From assembly GCA_964531335.1 (NCBI GenBank), contig CAZHEV010000005.1, positions 188,379 through 206,736 on the forward strand: a stretch of 18,358 nt of DNA, in the 5' to 3' direction. The notes beneath the pieces were generated by a model that saw only the letters and a list, made by a program, of their open reading frames with translations, made no database searches and was not told the DNA's origin. Shown here piece after piece: positions 8,213-16,533 of the stretch. This DNA comes from CAZHEV01 sp964531335 [NCBI: uncultured bacterium]. GTDB lineage: Bacteria > Eisenbacteria > RBG-16-71-46 > CAZHEV01. The translations under genes and the position numbers were made by a program. The number at the start of each line of letters is the position of its first letter. The stretch's first letter is position 1.

Positions 8213-8405
8213 TTCGCTCCCAACCGGATGATCTATCAGTGCTTGTGTCAGGAAAGGAGCCGGGATGTCTCCCCGGGTGGCGCCTTAAAGCTCGCTCGTA
8301 GCCCAGGCACCCAAATGCCGGGGGCACTGCGTCTGGAACGTAGTGCAGGTTGTAAGGAGTCCCAACGCACCCCGTCTTCAAAGCAACGGAGTTCGAGCGA
8401 TTGGC
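8213..8405. other. Intergenic spacer without a recognised gene
   Basis: This lies between the small basic protein gene and the operon promoter. It holds an imperfect stem-loop, GCACT paired with AGTGC (8324-8346, extended by CG/CG across a mismatch). There is also a 65-codon minus-strand frame with only a TTG start and no Shine-Dalgarno, which I do not accept as a gene. No terminator with a T-run was found for the upstream pair. Confidence 0.4.
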
Positions 8406-8621
8406 CTATTGGTCGCCTTTTTTCTGCCTGGATTTTCCTTTTTTATCCGGCTTCCCCCTCCCCTTACGAGCGGAAACGGCGTGGAATCTACCCTCGGCCC
8501 GCATCCTCCTGAAGTGCCGTACCACGTCGGCCATGCCCTCCACGGCTTTCATCTTCTCGCGCAGGCTCAAAGAGCGAAAGTAGAGCAACTGATCGAGGCT
8601 ATGTTTCTCCCATGCATCCAT
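8406..8621 (-). CDS. Small basic protein, partner of the nucleotidyltransferase-fold gene
   Basis: I do not recognise the family. The 71-residue protein begins MDAWEKHSLDQLLYFRSLSLREKM. A predicted helical core (about residues 18-43, with ADVVRHFRRM) is followed by a very basic, low-complexity tail (residues 46-71, rich in Lys, Arg and Gly) that could bind nucleic acid. The ATG is 9 nt after the stop of the nucleotidyltransferase gene, with only a poor ribosome site, so translation is probably coupled to it. The tight pairing and small size are like a toxin-antitoxin or regulator-enzyme pair, but nothing in the sequence proves that. It could also be an accessory subunit. Confidence 0.65.
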   Translation of the reverse strand: MDAWEKHSLDQLLYFRSLSLREKMKAVEGMADVVRHFRRMRAEGRFHAVSARKGRGKPDKKGKSRQKKGDQ

Positions 8622-8630
8622 CCGGGGCCA

Positions 8631-9143
8631 TCACGTTTCTTCGTCCGGCATCTCCGACAACAGCTTGAGCCGGCGCACGTCCTCGCGGTCCATTTCCCGA
8701 CCCGCCGCCGTCTTCATTCGGATCAGTGTATCCAGGCACACGAACCGGGCACTGACTCCGGGCAGGATCTCGCCGACCATGGCGCGGCCATACTCGAGGT
8801 CGAAATCAAAAGGCTCGGACACAAATATGTCGACCGGAGTCTCTCGGTGCTGGTCGCTACGCATCGTGAAGACTGCCATTTCCTTCTCCCTGGTCCACTT
8901 CTCTCGATTCGCGGGGTCCTTGAATTCCTTCGGAGCGACGGGAGCAGCCGGCCTATAGTCCAGCGTTTGTAGGGCGCGCATCGCTCGTTCGACGTTCTTC
9001 TCATCAAGTTGAATTACGAGATCGAGATCGAAGGTTACCCGTCCGTATCCGTGCGCGGCCACCGCGAGGCCGCCTACGATGAGATAGCGCACGTCGTGCT
9101 GGTTCAATGCGGAGAGAACAGCTTCTAAGCTGGCTAGCTTCAC
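8631..9143 (-). CDS. Nucleotidyltransferase-fold protein (AbiEii/DUF6036-like)
   Basis: The sequence shows the minimal nucleotidyltransferase pattern: LIVGGLAVAAHGYGRVTFDLDLVI with the GG pair at 24-25 and acidic residues D39 and D41, then a third acidic residue D105 in TPVDIFVSEPF. The C-terminal LDTLIRMKTAAGREMDREDVRRL is the helix seen in small stand-alone proteins of this superfamily. Such proteins transfer nucleotides to proteins, RNA or small molecules, and many belong to toxin-antitoxin or phage-defence pairs. The length is 170 aa. The start is a GTG at 9143, with GAGGA about 10 nt upstream. The gene is first of a two-gene unit with the small basic protein. Codon use is more mixed than in the metabolic operon, in keeping with an acquired module. 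Substrate and role are unknown. Confidence 0.78.
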   Translation of the reverse strand: MKLASLEAVLSALNQHDVRYLIVGGLAVAAHGYGRVTFDLDLVIQLDEKNVERAMRALQTLDYRPAAPVAPKEFKDPANREKWTREKEMAVFTMRSDQHRETPVDIFVSEPFDFDLEYGRAMVGEILPGVSARFVCLDTLIRMKTAAGREMDREDVRRLKLLSEMPDEET

Positions 9144-9280
9144 GGTTCGTCGTCCTCGCTGGCGTCTTCATTGCCTAGAAAAGAAAGCCACCGGCAGCCC
9201 CGGGCGGACAACTATATTTCAACACCGAATGCAGCCCCGGTCAACGATTCGTCCACTCGCAGGGACCGCCCTCGAGCAAA

Positions 9281-9310
9281 GAGCCGGCGCCCGTGGAGGG
9301 ACGCCGGCTC
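9281..9310 (-). terminator. Stem-loop terminator after the prolyl oligopeptidase gene
   Basis: A perfect 9-bp stem, GAGCCGGCG (9281-9289) with CGCCGGCTC (9302-9310), encloses a 12-nt loop. On the minus strand it lies about 50 nt past the peptidase stop and is followed by only CTTTGCTC, so the T-run is short. A second 6-bp hairpin (CGCCTC/GAGGCG, 9332-9353) sits between it and the stop. It separates the peptidase from the nucleotidyltransferase pair. Confidence 0.55.
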
Positions 9311-9360
9311 CCTTGATTCAACTGAGGCATCCGCCTCGGACTCTGCAGAGGCGCCCCCTC

Positions 9361-11490
9361 CTAGTTCATGTCAAGCTGCCACAGGAGGAAGCTGAAGGCA
9401 TCCGTCATATCCTCTATCTGCTTGTCGACGGGCATCCCGCCGGAATGACCCGTCTCCGTGTCGTACTTCAGAAGGACGGGGTCGTCGGATCCGGTCTCGG
9501 CCTGGACCAAAGCCGCCATCTTCCTCGCGTGAAGCGGAGCGACCCTGGTGTCGGAATCGCCCGTTATGAAGAGGACGGCGGGGTATTCGACCCCCTTCTC
9601 GACGTTGTGGTACGGCGAGTACTCGTATATGTACTCGAACTGATCCGGGTCCTCGGCCGACCCGTACTCCGAGACCCAGAAGCGGGCCACAAGAAACTGC
9701 TGGAAACGCACCATGTCGAGAAGCGGGTAGGTGCAGATGATCGCGCTGAACAGGTCCGGCCTCTGAGTAAGCATGGCCCCGACCAGGAGACCCCCGTTGC
9801 TCCCGCCGCGACAGGCCAGCTTGTCCTTGTTCGTGTAGTTGTTGTCTATCAGCCACTCCGCCGCCGCGATAAAGTCATCGAAGCTGTTCTGCTTGTTCTC
9901 GAACATGGCCGCCTCGTGCCATTCCTCGCCGAACTCTCCGCCGCCGCGGATGTTCGGTATAGCGTAGACGCCGCCGTTTTCCAGCCAGACTATTCCCCGT
10001 TGCGAGAACGAGGGCGTCAGGCTGACCGAGAAACCGCCGTAGCCGGCGAGAAGAACCGGGTTGTCTCCGTCGAGCTCGAGGCCTTTCTTGTACAGGAGGA
10101 ACATCGGCACCTCGGTTCCGTCCTTCGATTCATACCAGACCTGCTTCAGCTCTATCTGGTCCGTGTTCACCGGCACGTCGAGCTCCGACCAAACCGACTT
10201 CTCTCCCGACGCCACGTCGTAGCGGTAGATGGTAGTGGGAATGTGGAACGAAGAGAACGCGAAGAAAGCCTCGTTCTCGCTCCAGCGGCCCCTCATTGCG
10301 CCGACGCTCCCGAGCGAGGGGAACGAGATCTCGCCGAGCCTGTTGCCGTCGATGTCGAATATGGCAAGGCGCGAGTTTACGTCCTCGAGGTAATTGACGA
10401 AGATCTTGCCGCCGGCGCCAGAGATTCCCTCGATGACCGCGTCCTCGCTTTCGGGGATTATCTCCACCCAGTTCTCCGGCTCCGGGTTCTCCAGGGAGGC
10501 CTTGAGCACCCGGCCGTTCGGGGCGTTCCAGTCCGTCTGAAGCAGTATTTGGTCCCCGACGAACTCCGGGTAGAACCGGGCCTCGATGTCATTGACAAAG
10601 GCCTGAACGGGCTCGTCCTTCGTCACGTCCTTGTAGTAGAGTTCCACCTGCTTGCCGGCCGAACCGTGAAAGACCATTATGCCGAGGTAACGTCCATCTT
10701 CCGAAAGTCCCGAGGCTATGATCTTATCGGGGCCGAACCCTTCTCCGAAGATGTACACGTCCTCGGAAATATCGGTTCCCATTTCGTGATAGCGGACGCT
10801 CTGGCCCTGCATTGTGAACTCGGTGTAATAGAGCCCCTTGGCATCCGGAGTCAGCGACACGCCGAAGTACCGGGACGTGGGAAGCGCGTCGGGCAGGTCC
10901 TTCCTCGCGTCCACGTCCAGGAACCGGACCTCGACCTCATCGGCCCCTCCCCGGCGGACGCCGTAGGCCAGCACCGTGCCCTCTTCGGATACGTCCAGCA
11001 TGTTGACGCTTGTGGTGTGGTCCTCGCTCATGCCGTGAGGATCTATGAGCACATGGTCATCACCGTGGAGCCCCTCACGCATGTAGATCACGAAGAGATC
11101 CTGATCCTTCATTCTCTTGGAGAGAAAATAGCGTCCGTTCCTTGCGACGGGCGGGCTGATGACGTCTATCTTCATAAGCTCAGTCAGCCGCTCCATGATA
11201 GCGGCGCGGCCTTCCACATCTTCAAGAAGCGACTTGGTGTACTCGTTCTGTGCCTCGATCCATTCGCGGGTCTCCGGCGCCTGCTGGTCCTCGAGCCACC
11301 GGTAGGGGTCCTCTATTACCACACCGTGCAGTGTGTCGCGCACCACCTCGACGCGGGTGGGCGGCGGATCCGGGATCTCGCCCGCCTGCGCCGGGATGCC
11401 CGCGCACAGAATGCCCAGCGCGGCGATCCACAACAACGCCCCCGCCCCCGCGAGCCCGCTTGTCGCAACTCTGGATTTAATGCGAATCAT
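9361..11490 (-). CDS. Exported prolyl oligopeptidase (peptidase family S9A)
   Basis: A serine peptidase that cleaves short peptides after proline. The 709-aa protein starts with a signal peptide (basic n-region MIRIKSR, a hydrophobic core and AQA before GEIPDP near residue 36), so it acts outside the cytoplasm. The family N-terminal motif DTLHGVVIEDPYRWLEDQQA follows, then a beta-propeller (roughly residues 110-430) and an alpha/beta-hydrolase domain. The triad is S564 in CRGGSNGGLL, D647 in TGDSDTRVAP and H682 in TETGHSGG; the Arg after the Asp is the usual substrate-binding residue. I chose the ATG at 11490 because AAAAGGAGG precedes it at 5-nt spacing; an in-frame start ten codons earlier lacks this. 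It is a single-gene unit, divergent from the activase genes, with no evident functional link to its neighbours. Confidence 0.95.
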   Translation of the reverse strand: MIRIKSRVATSGLAGAGALLWIAALGILCAGIPAQAGEIPDPPPTRVEVVRDTLHGVVIEDPYRWLEDQQAPETREWIEAQNEYTKSLLEDVEGRAAIMERLTELMKIDVISPPVARNGRYFLSKRMKDQDLFVIYMREGLHGDDHVLIDPHGMSEDHTTSVNMLDVSEEGTVLAYGVRRGGADEVEVRFLDVDARKDLPDALPTSRYFGVSLTPDAKGLYYTEFTMQGQSVRYHEMGTDISEDVYIFGEGFGPDKIIASGLSEDGRYLGIMVFHGSAGKQVELYYKDVTKDEPVQAFVNDIEARFYPEFVGDQILLQTDWNAPNGRVLKASLENPEPENWVEIIPESEDAVIEGISGAGGKIFVNYLEDVNSRLAIFDIDGNRLGEISFPSLGSVGAMRGRWSENEAFFAFSSFHIPTTIYRYDVASGEKSVWSELDVPVNTDQIELKQVWYESKDGTEVPMFLLYKKGLELDGDNPVLLAGYGGFSVSLTPSFSQRGIVWLENGGVYAIPNIRGGGEFGEEWHEAAMFENKQNSFDDFIAAAEWLIDNNYTNKDKLACRGGSNGGLLVGAMLTQRPDLFSAIICTYPLLDMVRFQQFLVARFWVSEYGSAEDPDQFEYIYEYSPYHNVEKGVEYPAVLFITGDSDTRVAPLHARKMAALVQAETGSDDPVLLKYDTETGHSGGMPVDKQIEDMTDAFSFLLWQLDMN

Positions 11491-11561
11491 CCTGGCCTCC
11501 TTTTCAGAGATCTCAACCACCCCGCCTCTTCGCCGCCGGCGCTGCGGATCGCGCCCGGAAG

Positions 11562-11590
11562 ATGTTAGCAGACCGGCGCGCAGGTGTCCA
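11562..11590 (-). promoter_or_regulatory. Probable promoter of the prolyl oligopeptidase gene
   Basis: On the minus strand TGGACA (11590-11585) and TAACAT (11567-11562) are separated by exactly 17 bp and lie about 70 nt before the ATG. The match is five of six and four of six to sigma70 consensus. It is the best candidate in the divergent 276-bp gap. Confidence 0.42.
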
Positions 11591-11632
11591 GAAACGCGGC
11601 GGCCCCACGGCCTTGCCCGCGCACATAGGGCC

Positions 11633-11660
11633 TTGACAAGTCGCCGACCGCATGTAGCAT
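11633..11660 (+). promoter_or_regulatory. Probable promoter of the activase/HgdB-like genes
   Basis: A perfect TTGACA (11633-11638) is followed after 16 bp by TAGCAT (11655-11660). It would give a leader of about 100 nt. An AT-rich TAATAT at 11724-11729 is an alternative -10, but its -35 is poor. The promoter lies back to back with that of the peptidase gene. Confidence 0.38.
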
Positions 11661-11766
11661 TGGCGATTCAGGACTGCTGACCTTGAGGCTTGCCCCCTGC
11701 ACATACGTACTGTAGACTCCATCTAATATACCGTGGATATGACCGTAACGGGTTAGAGGATCGCTT

Positions 11767-14700
11767 ATGTCCATATATCTTGGCCTAGACGTGGGCTCGG
11801 TGAGTGTGAAGATCGCATTGCTCGGCGAGCCTTCCGACAGCGAGGTGCTGGAGGCCGCGGCCCTGAGGTCGGAGGGGCTCTTGTTCCCGCCGGAGGGCGG
11901 AACCGACGCGGACGCGCCCCCGATACTACTTTCACGCTACGAGCGGGTCAGGGGCCGTCCCGTGGAGGCCGTGGCCCGGCTTATCCGTTGCGCCGCGGCC
12001 GTGCTGCCCGAGGGGGCGCCCGCGGGCATCGGCATCACCGGATCGGGCGGCAAGCTCGTGGCCGATCTTCTGGGTCTAAGGCCTGTAAACGAGTTCAAGG
12101 CGGTCGCGTCCGCCTTCGGCGCCGTCTGCCCGGGGGTTGAGACCATCTTCGAGATGGGCGGCGAGAACTCGAAATTCATGCTGCTCGAGTTCGACAGGGA
12201 GAACGGCTCCGCGGGGATACACGACTACGGCACAAATGGAGACTGCGCCGCGGGGACGGGCTCGTTCATGGACCAGCAGGCGAACCGCCTCAACTTCGAG
12301 ATAGAGGAGGTCGGCGATCTCGTCACCTCGGACGAATCCAAAGCTGCCCGCATCGCCGGCAGGTGCTCCGTCTTCGCGAAGTCCGACATGATCCACGCGC
12401 AGCAGAAGGGCGCTGCGCCCACCCAGGTCCTCAAAGGGCTCTGCGACGCCGTCGCCAGAAACTTCAAGGCCACCATCGCCAAGGGCAAGGAGATCCGAGG
12501 GCGCGCCGCGTTCATAGGGGGCGTGGCGGCCAACAAGGGAGTGGTCCAGGCCCTGGAACGCGCTTTCGAGATGGAGCCGGGAAAGCTCTACGTCCCGCCC
12601 CAGTTCGCATGGATGGCCGCCATAGGCGCGGCGCTAAGCGCGGCGGTCGAGGACCGCGAAGCCCGCGGCCCGCACGCGGAAAACTCCGCGCCCGCCGGCC
12701 TGGCGCTCGAAGCTCTGGATAGCTATTACTCCACCGCCAGGGCGTCATTCTCCAGGATGGACCCACTGAGCATGAGCTCCGTCACATTGCTGAGAGACCG
12801 CGTCCGGCCCTACAAGTTCGCCGAGGACGGGGCCCGCATACCGGCGTACCTGGGCATAGACATAGGGTCCGTGAGCACGAACCTGGTCGTCATCGACGAT
12901 GCCGGAGAGGTCGTAAAGGAGATCTACGTCCCCACGCGAGGCCGCCCCATAGAGGTCGTAAACGAGGGCCTGGCGGAGATAGAGCGGGAGATTGGGGAGA
13001 GACTGGATATCCGGGGGGTCGGCACGACGGGCTCGGGCAGGGAGCTTATCGGTCAGCTTGTCGGCGCGGACACCATCAACGACGAGATAACCGCCCACAA
13101 GACCGGCGCCGGCTTCATAGGAAGCCGGTTCATCGACAAGCCCGTGGATACCATCTTCGAGATAGGCGGACAGGACTCGAAGTACATAAAGATCCGGGAC
13201 GGAATAGTGGTCGACTTCACCATGAACGAGGCGTGCGCCGCCGGCACGGGCTCCTTCCTCGAGGAGCAGGCGGAGAAGCTCGGAGTCGCCATAAAGGGCG
13301 AGTTCGCGGAAAGCGCCCTCTCCGCCAATAGCCCCTTGAAGCTGGGCGAGCGTTGCACGGTGTTCATGGAGATGGACGTCAACTCCTACCAGCAAAGAGG
13401 CGCGGCCAAGGAGGACATCCTGGCCGGGCTGGCCTACTCCGTGGCCTTCAACTACCTCAATCGCGTGGTCAGAGGACGGTCCATCGGCGATGTGATCTTC
13501 TTCCAGGGCGGAACGGCGTACAACGACTCCGTGGCCGCCGCGTTCAGTCAGATCCTGAAAAAGGAGATCATAGTCCCGCCTCACAACGGCGTCGTTGGAG
13601 CGCTGGGCGCGGCCCTGCTGGCCAAGGAGAAGACTCTGGCCACCCGCGAGGGCACGAGATTCAAGGGATACGATCTGGAAGCCGTCGACTATACGATAAA
13701 GGAGTTCGTCTGCAACGGCTGTAGCAACGCGTGCGACATGCTTCTGGTCCGCGTGGACGGCGAAAAGACCTACTGGGGCGACAAGTGCTCCGAGAAGTAC
13801 AGGAAGGCCGCGAAGGTCCCCACGAAGCCCGTCATAGAGGACATGATGGCCGTCAGAAGGGCTCTGCTGATGGACGGCTACACGCCGGACCTGCCGGGGC
13901 CGCGCGTCGGCGTAGCGCAGGCGATGCACTTCCACGAGAGGTTCCCTTTCTGGAACACCTATCTCAAGGGGATCGGCTGCAATGTCGTCTTGTCCGACGA
14001 GACAAACGCCAGGATCCTCAACCTGGGCCTGGACGCCACCGTGGCCGAGCCCTGTTTCCCCGTGAGGGTGGCCCACGGGCATATAGCCGATCTGTTCGAG
14101 AAGGAGGTGGATTTCGTCTTCCTTCCGAACACCGTCAATGCGGAGACGCCTTTCGACGAAGTCAACTCCCACCTTTGCCCGTGGTTGCAGACGCTGCCCT
14201 TCGTGGCCAGGAGCTCCCCGGCGCTCGTGAGACACAGGGAGAGGTTCTTGACGCCGACGGTCCACCTGAGGCTCGGCCCCGAAGTAGTAACCAACGAGCT
14301 CTGGCCCGTGTCGAAGAGGCTGGGCGCCTCGAGGAAGGCGCACGAGCGGGCCGTGCGGGCGGCCTGGCGGACCCAGGAGGATTTCTTCTCGGACATCCGC
14401 CTGCGCGGGCGCCTTGCCATAGACACTATCGAGAGATCGGGCAAGATGGGCATCGTGCTGCTGGGCAGACCCTACAACGTCAACGATTCCGGCGTGAACC
14501 TCAACGTCGCCGCCAAGCTGAGGGATTACTACGGGGCGAACGTCCTTCCGCTGGATATGACTCCGTCGGAGGGAATAGACATCTCCGACGTCAACCCCAA
14601 CATGTACTGGAACTACGGCAGGCGGATATTGCAGGCGGCTCGTTTCGTGGGCCGCAATGACAACCTGCTTGCGATATACATTACCAACTTCAAGTGCGGT

Positions 14701-14955
14701 CCGGATTCTTATATCAAGCATTTCACCGACGACGCCGCCGTCAAGCCTTACCTCTCGTTGCAGTTCGACGGCCACGGCAACGACGCCGGCATGATAACCA
14801 GATGCGAGGCGTATCTGGACAGCAAGGGAGTCCTCAGATGGTGGTCAAGACCGGGCGAAGCGCCCGAACAAGACCCCTCCAAGAACGGGTCCTCTACATC
14901 CCCAGAATGTCGGACGACGGAGCGAGAGCGTTCGCCGCAGCCTTCCAGAGCATAG
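11767..14955 (+). CDS. Double-ASKHA acyl-CoA dehydratase activase (BcrA/HgdC-like) with DUF2229 region
   Basis: An ATP-driven electron injector. Activases of this type pass low-potential electrons from a [4Fe-4S] cluster to a partner iron-sulfur dehydratase or reductase. Two ASKHA ATPase modules occur in tandem. The first has DVGSVSVK (8-15), CAAGTG with C160, and C200 in GRCSVF. The second has DIGSVSTN (365-372), CAAGTG with C490, and C530 in GERCTVF. In characterised activases the two equivalent cysteines hold the cluster at a dimer interface. A four-cysteine motif follows (C649, C652, C656, C674), then a DUF2229-type domain with C763, C804 and C977. The ATG at 11767 has GAGGA 6 nt upstream. 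Family homology appears to end near residue 1028, and the Ser/Pro-rich tail is read through the start of the next gene. Substrate unknown. Confidence 0.88.
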   Translation: MSIYLGLDVGSVSVKIALLGEPSDSEVLEAAALRSEGLLFPPEGGTDADAPPILLSRYERVRGRPVEAVARLIRCAAAVLPEGAPAGIGITGSGGKLVADLLGLRPVNEFKAVASAFGAVCPGVETIFEMGGENSKFMLLEFDRENGSAGIHDYGTNGDCAAGTGSFMDQQANRLNFEIEEVGDLVTSDESKAARIAGRCSVFAKSDMIHAQQKGAAPTQVLKGLCDAVARNFKATIAKGKEIRGRAAFIGGVAANKGVVQALERAFEMEPGKLYVPPQFAWMAAIGAALSAAVEDREARGPHAENSAPAGLALEALDSYYSTARASFSRMDPLSMSSVTLLRDRVRPYKFAEDGARIPAYLGIDIGSVSTNLVVIDDAGEVVKEIYVPTRGRPIEVVNEGLAEIEREIGERLDIRGVGTTGSGRELIGQLVGADTINDEITAHKTGAGFIGSRFIDKPVDTIFEIGGQDSKYIKIRDGIVVDFTMNEACAAGTGSFLEEQAEKLGVAIKGEFAESALSANSPLKLGERCTVFMEMDVNSYQQRGAAKEDILAGLAYSVAFNYLNRVVRGRSIGDVIFFQGGTAYNDSVAAAFSQILKKEIIVPPHNGVVGALGAALLAKEKTLATREGTRFKGYDLEAVDYTIKEFVCNGCSNACDMLLVRVDGEKTYWGDKCSEKYRKAAKVPTKPVIEDMMAVRRALLMDGYTPDLPGPRVGVAQAMHFHERFPFWNTYLKGIGCNVVLSDETNARILNLGLDATVAEPCFPVRVAHGHIADLFEKEVDFVFLPNTVNAETPFDEVNSHLCPWLQTLPFVARSSPALVRHRERFLTPTVHLRLGPEVVTNELWPVSKRLGASRKAHERAVRAAWRTQEDFFSDIRLRGRLAIDTIERSGKMGIVLLGRPYNVNDSGVNLNVAAKLRDYYGANVLPLDMTPSEGIDISDVNPNMYWNYGRRILQAARFVGRNDNLLAIYITNFKCGPDSYIKHFTDDAAVKPYLSLQFDGHGNDAGMITRCEAYLDSKGVLRWWSRPGEAPEQDPSKNGSSTSPECRTTERERSPQPSRA

Positions 14956-16148
14956 GCGTAAACGCCCACGTAACGCCGCCTTCGGACATGCGTACGCTCG
15001 AGCTCGGTGCGGAAGCCACATCCGGTGACGAGTGCTATCCCGAGAAAGTCACCATAGGGGACTTTCTGAGGATAGCCGAGCGGCCGGGCTTCGACCCCTC
15101 CGCGAGCGCCTTCTTCATGCCGACAGCGGGAGGGCCGTGTCGTTTCGGCCAGTACTCGCCCTTTCTGAGGAAGGTGCTCAGGGACAAGGGGCTCGAGGAG
15201 GTGCTGGTGGTGTCCCCGACCAGCGCCGACGGCTACGCGGCCATAGGAGAGCACGCGGACGAGCTGACCCGCATAGCGTGGCGCGCCCTGGTTGTCGGTG
15301 ACATATTGAGGAAGCTGCTCCTTACCACCAGACCGTACGAGGTCGATAAGGGCGAGACCGACGCGGCGCACGAGCAATGTCTCCAAGACCTCTGTTCGGT
15401 GATAGCCAGAAGAGGGCTCAGCAACAAAGACAAGCTCGCCCTGATGGTGCGGGCCATAGAGAGAACCCGAAAGAAGTTCGAGGCCATCCATACCGACTAC
15501 TCGGAGGTGCGCCCTCTCATCGGCGTGGTGGGAGAGATATTCTGCAGGCTGAGCACCTTCAGCAACGACGACCTCATCCGCAGGATAGAGGAGCAAGGAG
15601 GCGAGGGCTGGCTCTCCGACGTCGCGGAGTGGATATGGTACACGAACGCGGAGCAGCGCAAGAACTTGAAGATCGAGGGCAAGTGGGGCCTGGGACCTAA
15701 GACGGGCTCCTGGTTGAAAACCCACTTCCAGCGAAAGGACGAGGAGGCTTTGCTAGAGCCGGTCAAGGACTACTTCGAGGGCTACGAGGAGCCCCACGAC
15801 GTCATGGAGATACTGAAGCTGTCCTACCCTTACCTTCCCTACCACGGCGCGCTCGGGGAGATGGTGCTGAGCGTGGGAAAGGCCATCTATCTTTACGAGA
15901 AAGGCGCGGACGGCGTTGTCGACATAAGCCCCTTCAGCTGCATGAACGGCATCGTGTGCGAGGCCGTATACCCACAGGTGACATCCGACCACGACTCCGT
16001 CCCCATACGCAACTTCTACTTCGACGGGACCCTCAGCGACATGGACAGGGACATCGGCATCTTCATGGAGCTCGCCAAGAGCTACAGGAAGAGAAAGAAG
16101 AAGCCCAGGAAGCTCCCGGCAAGATTCGGGAAACGATACGAGAATTAG
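14838..16148 (+). CDS. HgdB-like cysteine-rich partner of the activase (C-terminal half of the long activase family)
   Basis: Probably the cluster-bearing component that receives electrons from the activase. The segment VLYIPRMSDDGARAFAAAFQ, then SGDECYPEKVTIGDFL (C66) and GGPCRFGQY (C101), match from memory the C-terminal part of the ~1,400-residue fused activase proteins and the 2-hydroxyacyl-CoA dehydratase beta/BcrB fold. Further cysteines are C181, C186, C236, C368 and C374. I chose the ATG at 14838 (436 aa), preceded by AAGGGAG; the frame is open further upstream, but those residues are Arg-rich and unlike a protein. The gene overlaps the activase by 118 nt in the -1 frame, so the two are likely coupled. 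The basic tail (KRKKKPRK) is unusual. It may reduce or dehydrate an acyl-CoA, or serve as an ATP-dependent reductase of another small molecule. Confidence 0.82.
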   Translation: MVVKTGRSARTRPLQERVLYIPRMSDDGARAFAAAFQSIGVNAHVTPPSDMRTLELGAEATSGDECYPEKVTIGDFLRIAERPGFDPSASAFFMPTAGGPCRFGQYSPFLRKVLRDKGLEEVLVVSPTSADGYAAIGEHADELTRIAWRALVVGDILRKLLLTTRPYEVDKGETDAAHEQCLQDLCSVIARRGLSNKDKLALMVRAIERTRKKFEAIHTDYSEVRPLIGVVGEIFCRLSTFSNDDLIRRIEEQGGEGWLSDVAEWIWYTNAEQRKNLKIEGKWGLGPKTGSWLKTHFQRKDEEALLEPVKDYFEGYEEPHDVMEILKLSYPYLPYHGALGEMVLSVGKAIYLYEKGADGVVDISPFSCMNGIVCEAVYPQVTSDHDSVPIRNFYFDGTLSDMDRDIGIFMELAKSYRKRKKKPRKLPARFGKRYEN

Positions 16149-16332
16149 CCCGCGACTGACCTTCCCACCTGCGGCGCCGCCAAGGCGAAGCTGGAAGGAA
16201 CATGTTCCACGCCCACACTGCCGGCTGATAATCAAGCATCGGGGCCAGTCCGGCGGCTCATTCGCTCGGCGCTTCACGAAACAATGTCGCTACGCGTACC
16301 TTGATTTTCTGAACGGCCACCCCGGAAATGTT

Positions 16333-16518
16333 CTAATCAGTCACGTTACCGCGCCGATCGTGTATGAAGAGCATGAGCGCCCGGCAGCATAAAACCAGTA
16401 GCGTCCCGGCACATGCGGCGATGGTCAGGTCCAGCCACAACTCCAGGCCCAGGTCCGGTCCCGTCATCCAGCCGGTGAAGCCACCTCCCCAAAGCGCCGC
16501 TTGATGCCACCATCTCAT
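16333..16518 (-). CDS. Small membrane protein, unknown function
   Basis: I do not recognise this 61-residue protein. It starts MRWWHQAALWGGGFTGW and has one clear membrane span (about residues 29-52, with two adjacent cysteines, LVLCCRALM), then a short charged tail HDRRGNVTD. The N-terminal half is Trp- and Gly-rich and might form a second short hydrophobic hairpin. The ATG lies 15 nt after the stop of the preceding gene, with GGCGGAGAA upstream, so the two form one unit under the promoter module at 16973-17051. It converges with the HgdB-like gene. Confidence 0.62.
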   Translation of the reverse strand: MRWWHQAALWGGGFTGWMTGPDLGLELWLDLTIAACAGTLLVLCCRALMLFIHDRRGNVTD

Positions 16519-16533
16519 GCGCTATTCTCCGCC

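Noticed and set aside
8184-8381. 65-codon minus-strand frame between the small basic gene and the operon promoter
   Set aside because: It has a TTG start, no ribosome site, runs over the predicted promoter, and its composition is unlike a protein.
14838-14955. Programmed -1 frameshift joining activase and HgdB-like gene
   Set aside because: No X-XXY-YYZ heptamer occurs in frame, and the second gene has its own ATG with AAGGGAG. Kept only as a possibility in the findings.
16197-16208. Perfect palindrome GGAACATGTTCC between the convergent genes
   Set aside because: It is a single copy, far from any start codon, with no T-run, and short enough to arise by chance.
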